Positions 24,482 to 32,786 of a stretch of 32,786 nucleotides of DNA are shown one piece after another (position 1 is the stretch's first letter; each line of letters begins with the position of its first letter). The stretch lies in assembly GCA_002704145.1 (NCBI GenBank), contig PAFH01000017.1:1-32786 (forward strand). Reading direction: 5' to 3'. The stretch is from Pelagibacteraceae bacterium (GTDB lineage Bacteria > Pseudomonadota > Alphaproteobacteria > Pelagibacterales > Pelagibacteraceae). Below the pieces are notes generated by a model, which made no database searches, was not told where the DNA came from, and saw only the letters and a list, made by a program, of their open reading frames with translations. The position numbers and the translations under genes are program-made.

Positions 24482-26186
24482 TTTTTTTCTGTTTGTGACG
24501 TATAATTTTAAATTTAAAATTATTTTGCCTTATTTGACTTATCAAGTTTGTAAAGTTTTTTAAATCTTTAAATTGCAAATCAAAAGAAAACTGTAAAATA
24601 TCTTTTTTTTTCTTTAACATTTCTACATTTAGAATGTTACCTTGATTCATTCCTATAAGTGAGCTGATATTGCCTAGAACTCCAGGTTTATGTGGTAAAT
24701 CAACTACTATAGCACTAGTATAATTTTTATCCTTAGGTTTATAGTTGTTAACAGATTTGTCCTGCCAGTATCTTCTGATAGACGCCCTGGCTTTACCTGT
24801 TTTGGATGATGATAGCCAATGTAATGATGGTGAAGCATTCTTAGAGGATACAATTTCAACCATATCTCCATTTTTTAGTACAGATTGTAATGTTGAAGCT
24901 CGACCATTAATGTTACATCCAATAGCACTTTCTCCTATTTTTGTGTGCACAGCATAAGCAAAATCAATTGGTGAAGCATCTTTTGGCAATTTGATTACAG
25001 CGCCCTTAGGCGTAAAACAAAATACATTTTCTTGAAACATTTGAAGCTTTGTAAATTCATAATAGTGTTCAGGACTGTTTCCCGCTTCAATAATTTCTAC
25101 TAAATCTCTCAACCAATCATATTCTTTCCAGGACAATTCTGAAAATTTTTCTGATGATTTATATTTCCAATGAGAAGCTATGCCTCTTTCAGCAAATTCA
25201 TTCATTTCGTTGGTTCTTATTTGGATTTCAATTCTGTTTTTTTTTGGCCCTATTACAGATGTGTGTATAGATCTGTAATTATTTATTTTTGGCGTCGAAA
25301 TATAATCCTTAAATTTACCTGGAATTGCTGAAAATTTACTGTGAAAAATTCCTAATGTTTTATAGCATTCCCCAATATCATTTACTAAAATTCTAAATCC
25401 TATAATATCTGTTAGTTGTTCTAGGGAAATTTTTTTATTTTGAATTTTTCGCCATATTGAAAAAGGTGTTTTTTCTCTTCCTGTAATTGTAGCTTGAACT
25501 CCATTAACTTTTAATATTGATATTAAATCAGCTGCAACTAATTTAAAAGTATCTTCCCTATTGCTTTTTATGAATTTCAATCTATCTAATATCAAGTCTC
25601 TCGCCGGTTTATTTAAAACAGAAAAAGAAAGATCTTCTAATTCGTCTCTTATTCTGTTCATGCCCATACGATCTGCTAATGGAGCATAAATTTCCATCGT
25701 TTCTTTTGCTTTTCTAACAATCTTATCTTTATCATTCAGAAATTGAATTGTTCTCATGTTGTGTAGTCTATCAGCCAACTTAACAAGCAAAACTCTAATA
25801 TCTTTTGAAGTAGCTAATATTAATTTTCTAAAATTTTCAGCTTTTGAATTGTCAGAAGCTTTTTCTTCTAAAGCTGATAGTTTAGTTACGCCATCAACTA
25901 AATTTGCAACTTCCTCTCCAAATTCTTTTTTAACAGTTTCGTAAGTTACGTTAGTATCTTCTATAGTATCGTGTAATAAACCAGTTGTAATAGTTGCGCT
26001 ATCTAGTTTTAAATCAGTCAAAATATTGGCTACAGCGACAGGATGAAAAATATATGGGACACCTTCTTCTCTTTTTTGATTTTGGTGTGCGTCTAAAGCA
26101 AAATTATAAGCTTTATTAAGCGAGTCAGAGTTTAAAAATTTATTGTAAGATTTAATCTTGTCGATTAGTTCACTATTATTTATCAT
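24438..26186 (-). CDS. rsh: (p)ppGpp synthetase/hydrolase (RSH), short form
   Basis: Makes and degrades the alarmone (p)ppGpp. In order: the HD hydrolase domain with FHP (His48), LLHDTIED (71-78) and LADRLHNMRT (137-146); the synthetase domain with FKDYISTPKINNYRSIHT (292-309) and EIQIRT (320-325); the TGS domain at 388-448; then almost directly an ACT domain at about 490-565. At 582 residues it is some 120-160 shorter than typical RelA/SpoT, and the missing part is the helical and cysteine/zinc-finger region between TGS and ACT. Both active sites look intact. It starts 2 nt after folK stops. Confidence 0.95.
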   Translation of the reverse strand: MINNSELIDKIKSYNKFLNSDSLNKAYNFALDAHQNQKREEGVPYIFHPVAVANILTDLKLDSATITTGLLHDTIEDTNVTYETVKKEFGEEVANLVDGVTKLSALEEKASDNSKAENFRKLILATSKDIRVLLVKLADRLHNMRTIQFLNDKDKIVRKAKETMEIYAPLADRMGMNRIRDELEDLSFSVLNKPARDLILDRLKFIKSNREDTFKLVAADLISILKVNGVQATITGREKTPFSIWRKIQNKKISLEQLTDIIGFRILVNDIGECYKTLGIFHSKFSAIPGKFKDYISTPKINNYRSIHTSVIGPKKNRIEIQIRTNEMNEFAERGIASHWKYKSSEKFSELSWKEYDWLRDLVEIIEAGNSPEHYYEFTKLQMFQENVFCFTPKGAVIKLPKDASPIDFAYAVHTKIGESAIGCNINGRASTLQSVLKNGDMVEIVSSKNASPSLHWLSSSKTGKARASIRRYWQDKSVNNYKPKDKNYTSAIVVDLPHKPGVLGNISSLIGMNQGNILNVEMLKKKKDILQFSFDLQFKDLKNFTNLISQIRQNNFKFKIIRHKQKKNAFLRRIFENFKRN

Positions 26187-26188
26187 AT

Positions 26189-26698
26189 TTAGATAATAAC
26201 ACTTTTATGTAATCTTGTAATCTCTATCCTTGCTTTTTGATTTAATTCTCTAATTAAAAAATCAACGTTTTTCTTCAAAATAGGATGAATCCAATTTGGA
26301 TCAATTTCTCTGATGGGGTAAAGTACGAAATTTCGATTATAACATCTAGGATGTGGTAATTCTAATGTACTGTTTTTTTTTATTAAACCATTAAAATCTA
26401 TAATATCTATATCGCAAACCCTAGGATCATTTTTCTTAGATTTTATTCTACCAATTTTTCTTTCAATTATAGAAATTTTTTTGAGTAGTCTGCTATAAGA
26501 AAAATTGTATTCAACCATTAAACCGAGATTTACAAACTTTGGCAAATCTTTGTTTGGATATGATGGAGTTTCGTAAAAACTTGAGATTTTTTTAATTCTT
26601 AATTTACCTTCAACTAGTAAATTAATAGCAATAGATATATTTTCAAATTTTGTTCCATGCTTAGAACTAAGATTAGAACCAATATTAAGGTGTATCAT
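26189..26698 (-). CDS. folK: HPPK: hydroxymethyl-dihydropterin pyrophosphokinase
   Basis: Transfers pyrophosphate to 6-hydroxymethyl-7,8-dihydropterin in folate synthesis. The 169-residue protein has LNIGSNL at the start, SSFYETPSY (52-ish), [10 protein letters not shown], and the HPPK signature block [19 protein letters not shown], ending in [16 protein letters not shown]. It overlaps smpB by 4 nt and leads into rsh. In relatives rpoZ often lies between folK/smpB and rsh; it is not here. Confidence 0.94.
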   Translation of the reverse strand: MIHLNIGSNLSSKHGTKFENISIAINLLVEGKLRIKKISSFYETPSYPNKDLPKFVNLGLMVEYNFSYSRLLKKISIIERKIGRIKSKKNDPRVCDIDIIDFNGLIKKNSTLELPHPRCYNRNFVLYPIREIDPNWIHPILKKNVDFLIRELNQKARIEITRLHKSVII

Positions 26699-27168
26699 TT
26701 ATTATTCTTGCTTAGTAATCTTGCTTTTTCTCTGTTCCAATCTCTTGTTTTTTTTACTTGTCTCTTGTCAAATAGTTTTTTTCCTTTAGCAACTGCTATT
26801 TCAACTTTAACCTTTCCGTTTGAAAAATACATTTTTGTCGGAATAATTGTTAATCCTTCTTGATTAATTCTCCCAACCAATTTATTTATTTCTTTTTTTT
26901 TAAGAAGAAGTTTTCTATTTCCTTTTGGATTATGATTATTATAAGATGATTGCCTGTATAAAGGTATATGGGTATTAATCAAAAATAATTCACCGTTATT
27001 ATCGATAGCATATGAGTCTCCAATATTTCCTTTTCCATCCCTCAAAGACTTAACTTCAGAACCTTTTAATGAAATTCCAGCCTCAAAAGTTTCTAAAAAA
27101 AAATAATTAAATTTAGCTTTTCTATTTAAACAAATAATTTTTTGACCAGATGCTATTCTCTTATTCAT
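26695..27168 (-). CDS. smpB: SsrA-binding protein SmpB
   Basis: Partner of tmRNA in rescue of stalled ribosomes. The 157-residue protein shows [25 protein letters not shown] motif (from FLETFEAGI to LRDGK), then [29 protein letters not shown] and the basic tail [15 protein letters not shown]. It overlaps dapA by one base and folK by 4 nt. The dapA-smpB pair is common in Alphaproteobacteria. The tmRNA gene itself is not in this window. Confidence 0.97.
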   Translation of the reverse strand: MNKRIASGQKIICLNRKAKFNYFFLETFEAGISLKGSEVKSLRDGKGNIGDSYAIDNNGELFLINTHIPLYRQSSYNNHNPKGNRKLLLKKKEINKLVGRINQEGLTIIPTKMYFSNGKVKVEIAVAKGKKLFDKRQVKKTRDWNREKARLLSKNNK

Positions 27169-28037
27169 TAAAGTATCTTAGCAACTTTAAGAGCTTCGGA
27201 TATTGTCTTTTTTGTTTCTTCTTTCACTTGAACCAAAGGTAATCTTACCTCTGAAGAACACATTCCCAATAAAGAAGCAGCATATTTTACAGGAGAAGGA
27301 TTGCTTTCAATAAACATAGAAGAATGTAACGGTTGTAAAATTTTATCTAAACGTTTAGAGTCTTTAAATCCATTAGCGCAAGAATTTTGAAAGTCTGAAC
27401 AAAGTTTAGCTGCGATATTAGCAGTTACACTTATAGAACCAGTGCCACCTCTTTTATTAAATTCTAAAGCAACATCGTCATTTCCTGTTAATTGTATAAA
27501 TTCTTTTCCCATTACCTTTAATTGCTGATCAACTCTATTTAAATCACCAGTAGCATCTTTAACTCCTATTATGTTTTTTAACTCGTAAAGTCTTGACATG
27601 GTTTCGACTGTCATATCAATTACCGAACGAGAAGGAATATTATAGATAACAATTGGTATACCTACATTATCATTAATTTTTTTGTAATGCTGATACAAAC
27701 CTTCTTGGGTTGGCTTGTTGTAATAAGGAGTAACAACTAACAATGCATCTGAGCCTGCTTTCTCAGCATATTTAGATAACTCAATTGCCTCTGAGGTGGA
27801 ATTTGATCCTGTTCCTGCAATAACTGGAATTTTTCCTTCACATTCTTTTACAGCTATATCAATAATCTTTCTATGTTCATCATGGGATAAAGTTGGTGAT
27901 TCCCCTGTTGTACCGCCAGGAACTATGCCGTTAGTTCCATTTTTTAAGTGATAATGAATTAGTTTACGGTAAACATCCTCATTAAGAGAATTGTTTTCAA
28001 ATGGTGTGATTAAGGCTACAATTGATCCTTTAAGCAT
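27168..28037 (-). CDS. dapA: 4-hydroxy-tetrahydrodipicolinate synthase
   Basis: Condenses pyruvate with aspartate semialdehyde toward diaminopimelate and lysine. The 289-residue TIM barrel has GTTGESPTL (42-50), [11 protein letters not shown] (103-113), IYNIPSR with Tyr132, and the Schiff-base Lys160 in IGVKDATGD. It is the first gene of a ten-gene minus-strand run ending at recO. Its start is only 30 bp from the divergent slt gene, so at least one of the two promoters must overlap coding sequence. Confidence 0.97.
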   Translation of the reverse strand: MLKGSIVALITPFENNSLNEDVYRKLIHYHLKNGTNGIVPGGTTGESPTLSHDEHRKIIDIAVKECEGKIPVIAGTGSNSTSEAIELSKYAEKAGSDALLVVTPYYNKPTQEGLYQHYKKINDNVGIPIVIYNIPSRSVIDMTVETMSRLYELKNIIGVKDATGDLNRVDQQLKVMGKEFIQLTGNDDVALEFNKRGGTGSISVTANIAAKLCSDFQNSCANGFKDSKRLDKILQPLHSSMFIESNPSPVKYAASLLGMCSSEVRLPLVQVKEETKKTISEALKVAKIL

Positions 28038-28067
28038 AAAACAATATAAGGTAATAAAATCTAACTT
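28038..28067. promoter_or_regulatory. 30-bp gap between divergent dapA and slt
   Basis: Only 30 bp, all A/T-rich, separate the two start codons. Two divergent sigma70 promoters cannot both fit fully inside it, so -35 regions must extend into the coding sequences. No recognisable operator palindrome is seen. Confidence 0.4.
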
Positions 28068-30308
28068 ATGCCTAATAAATTAATTAGTCTAGTATTTTTA
28101 TTATCTTTTTTGATAATTAATATTAATAAGGGCTATTCAGAAACTCACTTCATTTTCCCAGCAAAAAAACCTTCTATTTTTAAAATAATAGAAAAATCTT
28201 CAGAAAAAAAAACCACTGATTTACCCAAAAAAAAACCAGTATTAAATTCTGAAACACCGAAAATTAAAATTAAGGAAAAAGAAGAAAAAATTAAAAAAAC
28301 GATATCTCCTAAAAAAGAAGTCAAAAAAATTGAGTTAGGTTTTGTATATCCTAGAAAAAAACCAATTACTTACAAAATTTCAACAAAACAAGCTGAAAAA
28401 TCTACTATTTTAAATGCAAAAGATTTCACCCAAGCTAAAGAAACTTTTAAGTTTATTAAATCAAAAAAATGGAATAGTGCAATCAAAACTGCTGAAAAAG
28501 TTAAAGATCGAGAATTTAGAACTTTAGTTACGTGGATGTATCTAAAAACTACCGGTAATTCAGCCTCATTTAATGACTATAAGAAATTTATAGAAAAAAA
28601 TTCCGACTATCCAAGAATTAATAGAATTAAATATCTAGCTGAACAAAAAATTTATTTAAAAAATACGTCACCGACTTTAATAATAAATTGGTTTGAAAAA
28701 AATCCACCTTTAGGTGGATTGGGTAAAATTAAGCTAGCAGAAGCATTTTTAGAACAAGGTAAAACATCAGAGGTAGAGAGATTGATTAAAGAGGGTTGGA
28801 CAACTGCAGAAATCAGAAAAAATGATTTAACTTATTATAGAGGAAAGTTTAAAAAATTTTTAACATATGAAGATCATTTAAAAAGAGCCGATTACTTGGC
28901 ATGGGAACGAAAATATTGGGATTTAAAAAGAATGCTAAAATATTTACCAAAAGATGAAAGAGCTCTTTACAACGCAAGACAGATATTAATGAGTAATTCC
29001 TATGGTGTTGATACTGCGATATCTAAAGTCCCTGCTCACCTTAAAAAAGATCCCGGTTTAGAATTTGATAGACTGAGATGGAGAAATAGAAGAGGCAGAT
29101 TGGAAAGTTCTTTGGAGATTTTATACCAAAACGCTAACAAAACTGATAGTCAAATGGTTCGACCCGATCTTTGGTGGGAGCAAAGAAAAAGTGTAGCAAG
29201 AACATTAATCTACAAAAAAAGATATAAAACAGCTTATAAAATTGCCAGTGAACACTCTCTATCTTCTGGCGCATCATTTGCAGAAGCTGAGTGGCTTTCA
29301 GGATGGATAGCTCTTTCATTTTTAGACTCAGCTGAATATGCGATAAATCATTTCGAAAATTTTTATAACAATGTTGGGTATCCAATCAGTTTAGCTAGAG
29401 GAGCCTATTGGCTTGGAGCTGCCTATAAAGAACTAGATAAAAAGGATTTAGCTGAAAAATATTTTACTGAAGGAGCAAAGTTCCCGATGACATATTATGG
29501 TCAATTATCATTTAACGAAATAAGCCCCGGTAAAAATTTTGAATTAATTGATGAATCTTACTACGATAAAGAATATGAGAAAACTTTTAATAAGAATAGA
29601 TTAGTAAATCAAGTTATCTTATTAAAAGAGTTAGATGCTACAAAATATACTAAAGATATTCTTAAACATCTAGCATTGTTAAATATAGAAAAAGGTAGTG
29701 AAGTCTTAGCAGCAAAGCTATCATCTCAAGTTGGACGATATGATTTTGCAATACAAATTTCAAAACAAGCCTCTTATGAAAAAAGATTTTTTAATAAGTA
29801 TAACTACCCTATTATTGAAACTCCTAGACAAATTAACAATAAAAATATGCCTAAATCAGAAATTGTTCTTGCAATTATAAGACAAGAAAGTGAATTTGAT
29901 TCAAAAGCAAATAGTTGGGCAGGAGCAAGAGGAATGATGCAGTTAATGAAATACACTGCAAAAGTTGTAGCTAAACAGGCCAAACTTCCTTATAATATTA
30001 GCAGGTTAACTAGAGATCCAGAATATAATATCAAATTAGGTTCCTATTATTTTAATTCTTTAATTGAGGACTATAATGGTGTCTATCCATTCGCTATAGC
30101 AGCTTATAATGCGGGTCCTAACAGAGTCAAAACTTGGAGAAAAATTAACGGAGATCCCTCAAAAGGACAATTATCATATATAAATTGGATTGAATTAATT
30201 CGATTTAAAGAAACAAGAAACTATGTACAAAGGGTGTTGGAAAATATTAATGTATATAAATACATGTTAAATAAAGAACCCGTAACTATAGAAAGTTTTT
30301 TTAATTAG
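28068..30308 (+). CDS. slt: Soluble lytic murein transglycosylase (Slt70-like)
   Basis: Periplasmic enzyme that cleaves peptidoglycan to 1,6-anhydro-muropeptides. The 746-residue protein starts with a signal peptide (hydrophobic 5-20), then a Lys/Pro-rich linker (about 28-110) with three P-x-K-K-P motifs: FPAKKP (30-35), LPKKKP (52-57) and YPRKKP (94-99). A long helical superhelix of TPR-like units follows. The C-terminal catalytic domain has RQESEFDSKANS (605-616) with catalytic Glu607, GARGMMQLM, and YNAGPNRV. tRNA-Ser lies 20 nt downstream on the other strand. Confidence 0.95.
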   Translation: MPNKLISLVFLLSFLIININKGYSETHFIFPAKKPSIFKIIEKSSEKKTTDLPKKKPVLNSETPKIKIKEKEEKIKKTISPKKEVKKIELGFVYPRKKPITYKISTKQAEKSTILNAKDFTQAKETFKFIKSKKWNSAIKTAEKVKDREFRTLVTWMYLKTTGNSASFNDYKKFIEKNSDYPRINRIKYLAEQKIYLKNTSPTLIINWFEKNPPLGGLGKIKLAEAFLEQGKTSEVERLIKEGWTTAEIRKNDLTYYRGKFKKFLTYEDHLKRADYLAWERKYWDLKRMLKYLPKDERALYNARQILMSNSYGVDTAISKVPAHLKKDPGLEFDRLRWRNRRGRLESSLEILYQNANKTDSQMVRPDLWWEQRKSVARTLIYKKRYKTAYKIASEHSLSSGASFAEAEWLSGWIALSFLDSAEYAINHFENFYNNVGYPISLARGAYWLGAAYKELDKKDLAEKYFTEGAKFPMTYYGQLSFNEISPGKNFELIDESYYDKEYEKTFNKNRLVNQVILLKELDATKYTKDILKHLALLNIEKGSEVLAAKLSSQVGRYDFAIQISKQASYEKRFFNKYNYPIIETPRQINNKNMPKSEIVLAIIRQESEFDSKANSWAGARGMMQLMKYTAKVVAKQAKLPYNISRLTRDPEYNIKLGSYYFNSLIEDYNGVYPFAIAAYNAGPNRVKTWRKINGDPSKGQLSYINWIELIRFKETRNYVQRVLENINVYKYMLNKEPVTIESFFN

Positions 30309-30328
30309 ATTTCAATAAAGCCTTTAGT

Positions 30329-30420
30329 TGGCGGAAGAGGAGAGATTCGAACTCTCGGTACGATTTTACTCGTACGGTTAGTTAGCAACCAACTGGTTTC
30401 AACCGCTCACCCACTCTTCC
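30329..30420 (-). tRNA. tRNA-Ser (anticodon GCU)
   Basis: A 92-nt class II tRNA on the minus strand. Acceptor stem GGAAGAG pairs with CTCTTCC, the discriminator is G, and CCA is encoded (30329-30331). The anticodon stem GTTGG/CTAAC (with one G-T pair) holds loop TTGCTAA, anticodon GCT, for AGC/AGU codons. A long variable arm (GTACGA...TCGTAC) and T arm GAGAG-TTCGAAT-CTCTC are clear. Confidence 0.97.
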
Positions 30421-30461
30421 AAATAAATTAGTTTATTTAGTACTAATTATTAAAGATTTAA

Positions 30462-30489
30462 CCTATAAATCAATCAAAAAAATGGTCAA
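30462..30489 (-). promoter_or_regulatory. Possible promoter for tRNA-Ser
   Basis: On the minus strand TTGACC (30489-30484), a 16-nt spacer and TATAGG (30467-30462) resemble a sigma70 promoter about 40 nt before the tRNA 5' end. It overlaps the region just before the rarD-like start, from which a plus-strand promoter must also operate. It is a match by eye only. Confidence 0.35.
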
Positions 30490-31362
30490 ATGAAGAAAAA
30501 TTTCCTTAAAGGCTCTTTATTCACGATTGGGGCATCTCTTTGGTGGGGGGTTATAGGTGTAATATATTTTAAATTTGTTTCTTTCGCATCCGCTTTAGAA
30601 TTATCAATACATAGAGCTATTTGGACTGCTGCACTCCTAATATTTACTACTTCTTATTATTCTAAATGGGATGAGCTAAAAAAGATCATAATTAAGAAAA
30701 CCAATATTATCATATTTTTTTTTACTGGTCTTTTAATCTCAATTAATTGGTTTACTTGGTTATACGCTGTACAAACTAATAATTTATTAGATGGGGCTTT
30801 AGGTTATTATATTTTCCCGATCTTAAGTGTTTTTTTTGGTTACATTTTTTTGAAAGAAAAATTGAACAAAAATCAAGCTGTTTCAATAATTCTCGTAATT
30901 ACAGCATTAGTCTATTTGTTAGTAAAATTGGGTGAAGTTCCATGGATTGGTATTACCGTAGCAATAACATTCAGTTTGTATAATTTGATTAGAAAAAAGA
31001 TTAAAGTTTCATCAGACATAGGACTATTAATAGAAACTTTGCTTATTTCTCCATTGGCAATAGGTCTATTTATTTATTTAATGAAGAATGATGCAAATGT
31101 ATTTTCGATAAATAACCCGACAAAATCTTTTTATCTTTTCTGGGCTGGACTTATGACTCTTGTACCTCTTTTTTTTTATACTAAAGGCTTCAATTTTATT
31201 GGTATAGGTCCTGCAAGTATGATTTTTTTTCTTACACCAACAGCGCAGTTTATTTTAGGGTTGTTTTATTACAATGAACCTTTAATTTATGATGAGCTGA
31301 TTTCATTTGTATTTATTTGGTTTGCTGTAATAATTTATTTAAATGAATTACGTAAAGCGTAA
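30490..31362 (+). CDS. rarD: RarD-like permease of the EamA/DMT superfamily
   Basis: A 290-residue inner-membrane protein with about ten transmembrane helices in two EamA repeats. The start GASLWWGVIGVIYFKF, ELSIHRAIWTAAL (around 40) and NWFTWLYAVQTNNLLDGALGYYI-like segment (split over about 88-110) are the RarD subfamily pattern, as is GFNFIGIGPASMIFFLTPT near the end. RarD is often annotated as a chloramphenicol-sensitivity protein, but its substrate is unknown. It is flanked by tRNA-Ser and converges with the symporter gene, overlapping it by 28 nt. Confidence 0.9.
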   Translation: MKKNFLKGSLFTIGASLWWGVIGVIYFKFVSFASALELSIHRAIWTAALLIFTTSYYSKWDELKKIIIKKTNIIIFFFTGLLISINWFTWLYAVQTNNLLDGALGYYIFPILSVFFGYIFLKEKLNKNQAVSIILVITALVYLLVKLGEVPWIGITVAITFSLYNLIRKKIKVSSDIGLLIETLLISPLAIGLFIYLMKNDANVFSINNPTKSFYLFWAGLMTLVPLFFYTKGFNFIGIGPASMIFFLTPTAQFILGLFYYNEPLIYDELISFVFIWFAVIIYLNELRKA

Positions 31363-32786
31363 ACAGATATTATTATTAGCGGTACCGCTATAGAAATAGC
31401 AAAAGATATAAATAATAAATTACTAATAATAAAAGTGTTAAATAAATCTTTTGATATTAAATTTCCAACTAAAATACTGCTTTGAAAATCAATACTAGGA
31501 AAGAAAAGCAGCCCAAATACAAGACCACAAATAATAGATGACGATGCTAACTTTGAATTAACTTTTTTATTAAAAAAACCATAAAATATCGTAATTACAG
31601 CTGCACAGCAGAATAAATCAGCTAATAAGAATAAATATAGAATACTATAACCCTTAGATGCTAAAACAAAAACTATAGTGCTCAAAAGTAAAATTATTAA
31701 GTTTGCTTTGCTTTTAATTTCTTTACCACTTAAAGATTTATTTATTTGATTTCCATCAACGATAATCAAACTTGAAATAGCATTAATTAATGTATCGATT
31801 GTACTTAAAGTTAAAGACATTGCTAGTATTAGTATACTTATAATTATAAAATAATTTTGATTATTAAGAATTAAATCAAAGAATGCTAAATCAGGTATTA
31901 CTTTTGCATTTAATGAATAAGATATTAAACCTGAATAACCCATCCAAAAAACTATAAAAAAAATAATTATTGATGAAAAAATTAAACTTGATCTTAAAAT
32001 AGAATTGTTTTTTGCAGAAAAAACCCTTTGCCAATTTCCTTGATGGAACAAATTTGTTGCTGCTACTGCAATAAAAAAAGTTAATCCTGCTGTATAGTTA
32101 GGTAAATAATTCTTATCAATTAAACTAGGAGAATTTCTTTTGATTAATTCATAACTTGATATGTCTGTGATTCCTAAAATTAAAAATACTGATGCTAAAA
32201 TAATCAGTATAATGAAACTAAATTGATATTTATCAGTAATAACTGAAAGTTTAAATCCACCTCTTAATATATAAAGTAAGCAGATTATCAAAGTAACGCC
32301 TGCTGTGATCCATAATGGCACTTGCGATATAAAATTCAATAAAGATGCTATTGCTGTTACTTCTGCTATTAAAAATATTGTTAAATAAAATAATATTAGA
32401 AATAAACTAATTTTAAGTATTACAATACCGAATCTTTTTTTAATGAAATCTGTTAATGTTAAGCCATTAGGAAATTCTTTTCTTATTTTTGGCCCAAAGT
32501 TATATAAAAATAGCATTGGCGCTGCTGTACCTAGTGCATATCCTATTACAGCACCTATTCCACCCCACGTTGCCGCTGAAGCTGGTCCAAAAAGAATCCA
32601 TGCTCCTAGTGCTGAAGCAGTTAAACTTGCCGTTAAAGAAAAGGTATTTTCATCTCTTTCTCCAACAATATAATTTTTGTTATTAGTTATTTTTTTTGAA
32701 TTTAAATAGCCAAGTCCTATAAAGAAAAGACCAATTATAACTGTTACTGTTAGTGATATTTGTATTGATATATATGTTTTTTCCAT
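31335..32786 (-). CDS. Sodium:solute symporter family protein
   Basis: A 483-residue membrane protein with about 13 helices of the SSS (LeuT-fold) family, whose members use Na+ to import sugars, amino acids or other organic acids. Seen: an N-terminal helix, then YIVGERDENTFSLTASLTAS (family pattern with A-x-x-x-x-S-A-x-x-x-G-x-x-G), GAWILFGPASAATWGGIGA, and GLTLTDFIKKRFG. The ATG used is the last codon in the window (32784-32786), so an earlier start outside cannot be excluded. The substrate is not predictable. Its end overlaps the rarD-like gene by 28 nt on the opposite strand. Confidence 0.9.
   Translation of the reverse strand: MEKTYISIQISLTVTVIIGLFFIGLGYLNSKKITNNKNYIVGERDENTFSLTASLTASALGAWILFGPASAATWGGIGAVIGYALGTAAPMLFLYNFGPKIRKEFPNGLTLTDFIKKRFGIVILKISLFLILFYLTIFLIAEVTAIASLLNFISQVPLWITAGVTLIICLLYILRGGFKLSVITDKYQFSFIILIILASVFLILGITDISSYELIKRNSPSLIDKNYLPNYTAGLTFFIAVAATNLFHQGNWQRVFSAKNNSILRSSLIFSSIIIFFIVFWMGYSGLISYSLNAKVIPDLAFFDLILNNQNYFIIISILILAMSLTLSTIDTLINAISSLIIVDGNQINKSLSGKEIKSKANLIILLLSTIVFVLASKGYSILYLFLLADLFCCAAVITIFYGFFNKKVNSKLASSSIICGLVFGLLFFPSIDFQSSILVGNLISKDLFNTFIISNLLFISFAISIAVPLIIISVYALRNSFK

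Noticed and set aside
24745..24957. Plus-strand open frame opposite rsh
   Set aside because: Shadow of rsh TGS/linker coding sequence with no similarity to any family.

Overview
The window is a strongly AT-rich, gene-dense piece of bacterial chromosome. The proteins and gene order are alphaproteobacterial: glyA-nrdR-ribD-ribE-ribBA-ribH-nusB, plsX-ihfA-merR, bamE divergent from a ubiquinol-cytochrome c chaperone, and rsh-pyrE-pdxJ-acpS-lepB-rnc-recO. Lys/Asn/Ile-rich proteins, almost no intergenic DNA, many 1-4 nt overlaps and no mobile DNA point to a streamlined marine lineage, most likely SAR11 (Pelagibacterales). That placement is inferred from style and synteny, not from a search.

Layout. 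(1) 99-7805, all minus strand: ctaA (heme A synthase), rplM-rpsI, argC, a small unknown lipoprotein, hom, glpX and recJ, ending in tRNA-Glu(UUC), whose first base directly follows the recJ stop codon. (2) 7857-8137, plus: a small chorismate mutase gene split by a one-base frame change at a run of 12 A. (3) 8138-10691, minus: cytochrome bc1 assembly chaperone, rpmF, plsX, ihfA, merR, rpmG. (4) bamE (plus) is divergent from the chaperone gene, with overlapping 5' ends. (5) 11144-19644, minus: a 2OG-Fe(II) oxygenase-like gene, rpiB, glyA, nrdR, the riboflavin genes ribD-ribE-ribBA-ribH, nusB, then a K+-independent H+-pyrophosphatase. (6) hemB (plus). (7) 20713-28037, minus: dapA, smpB, folK, rsh, pyrE, pdxJ, acpS, lepB, rnc, recO. 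(8) slt lytic transglycosylase (plus), tRNA-Ser(GCU) (minus), rarD-like permease (plus) and a sodium:solute symporter (minus) that starts at the right edge.

The genes are mostly housekeeping: translation (rplM, rpsI, rpmF, rpmG, two tRNAs, smpB), cofactor synthesis (riboflavin, heme, heme A, PLP, folate), amino acids (argC, hom, dapA, glyA, aroQ), nucleotides and stringent response (pyrE, rsh, nrdR), DNA repair (recJ, recO) and envelope (bamE, slt, lepB, acpS, plsX). I found no phage, CRISPR, IS element, toxin-antitoxin or secondary-metabolite system. The points worth a second look are the frame break in chorismate mutase, an RSH protein lacking the region between TGS and ACT, several genes missing from otherwise conserved clusters (era, rpoZ, fabH, DUF177), an atypical zinc site in NrdR, the recJ/tRNA-Glu junction, and extreme overlap between divergent and convergent genes.
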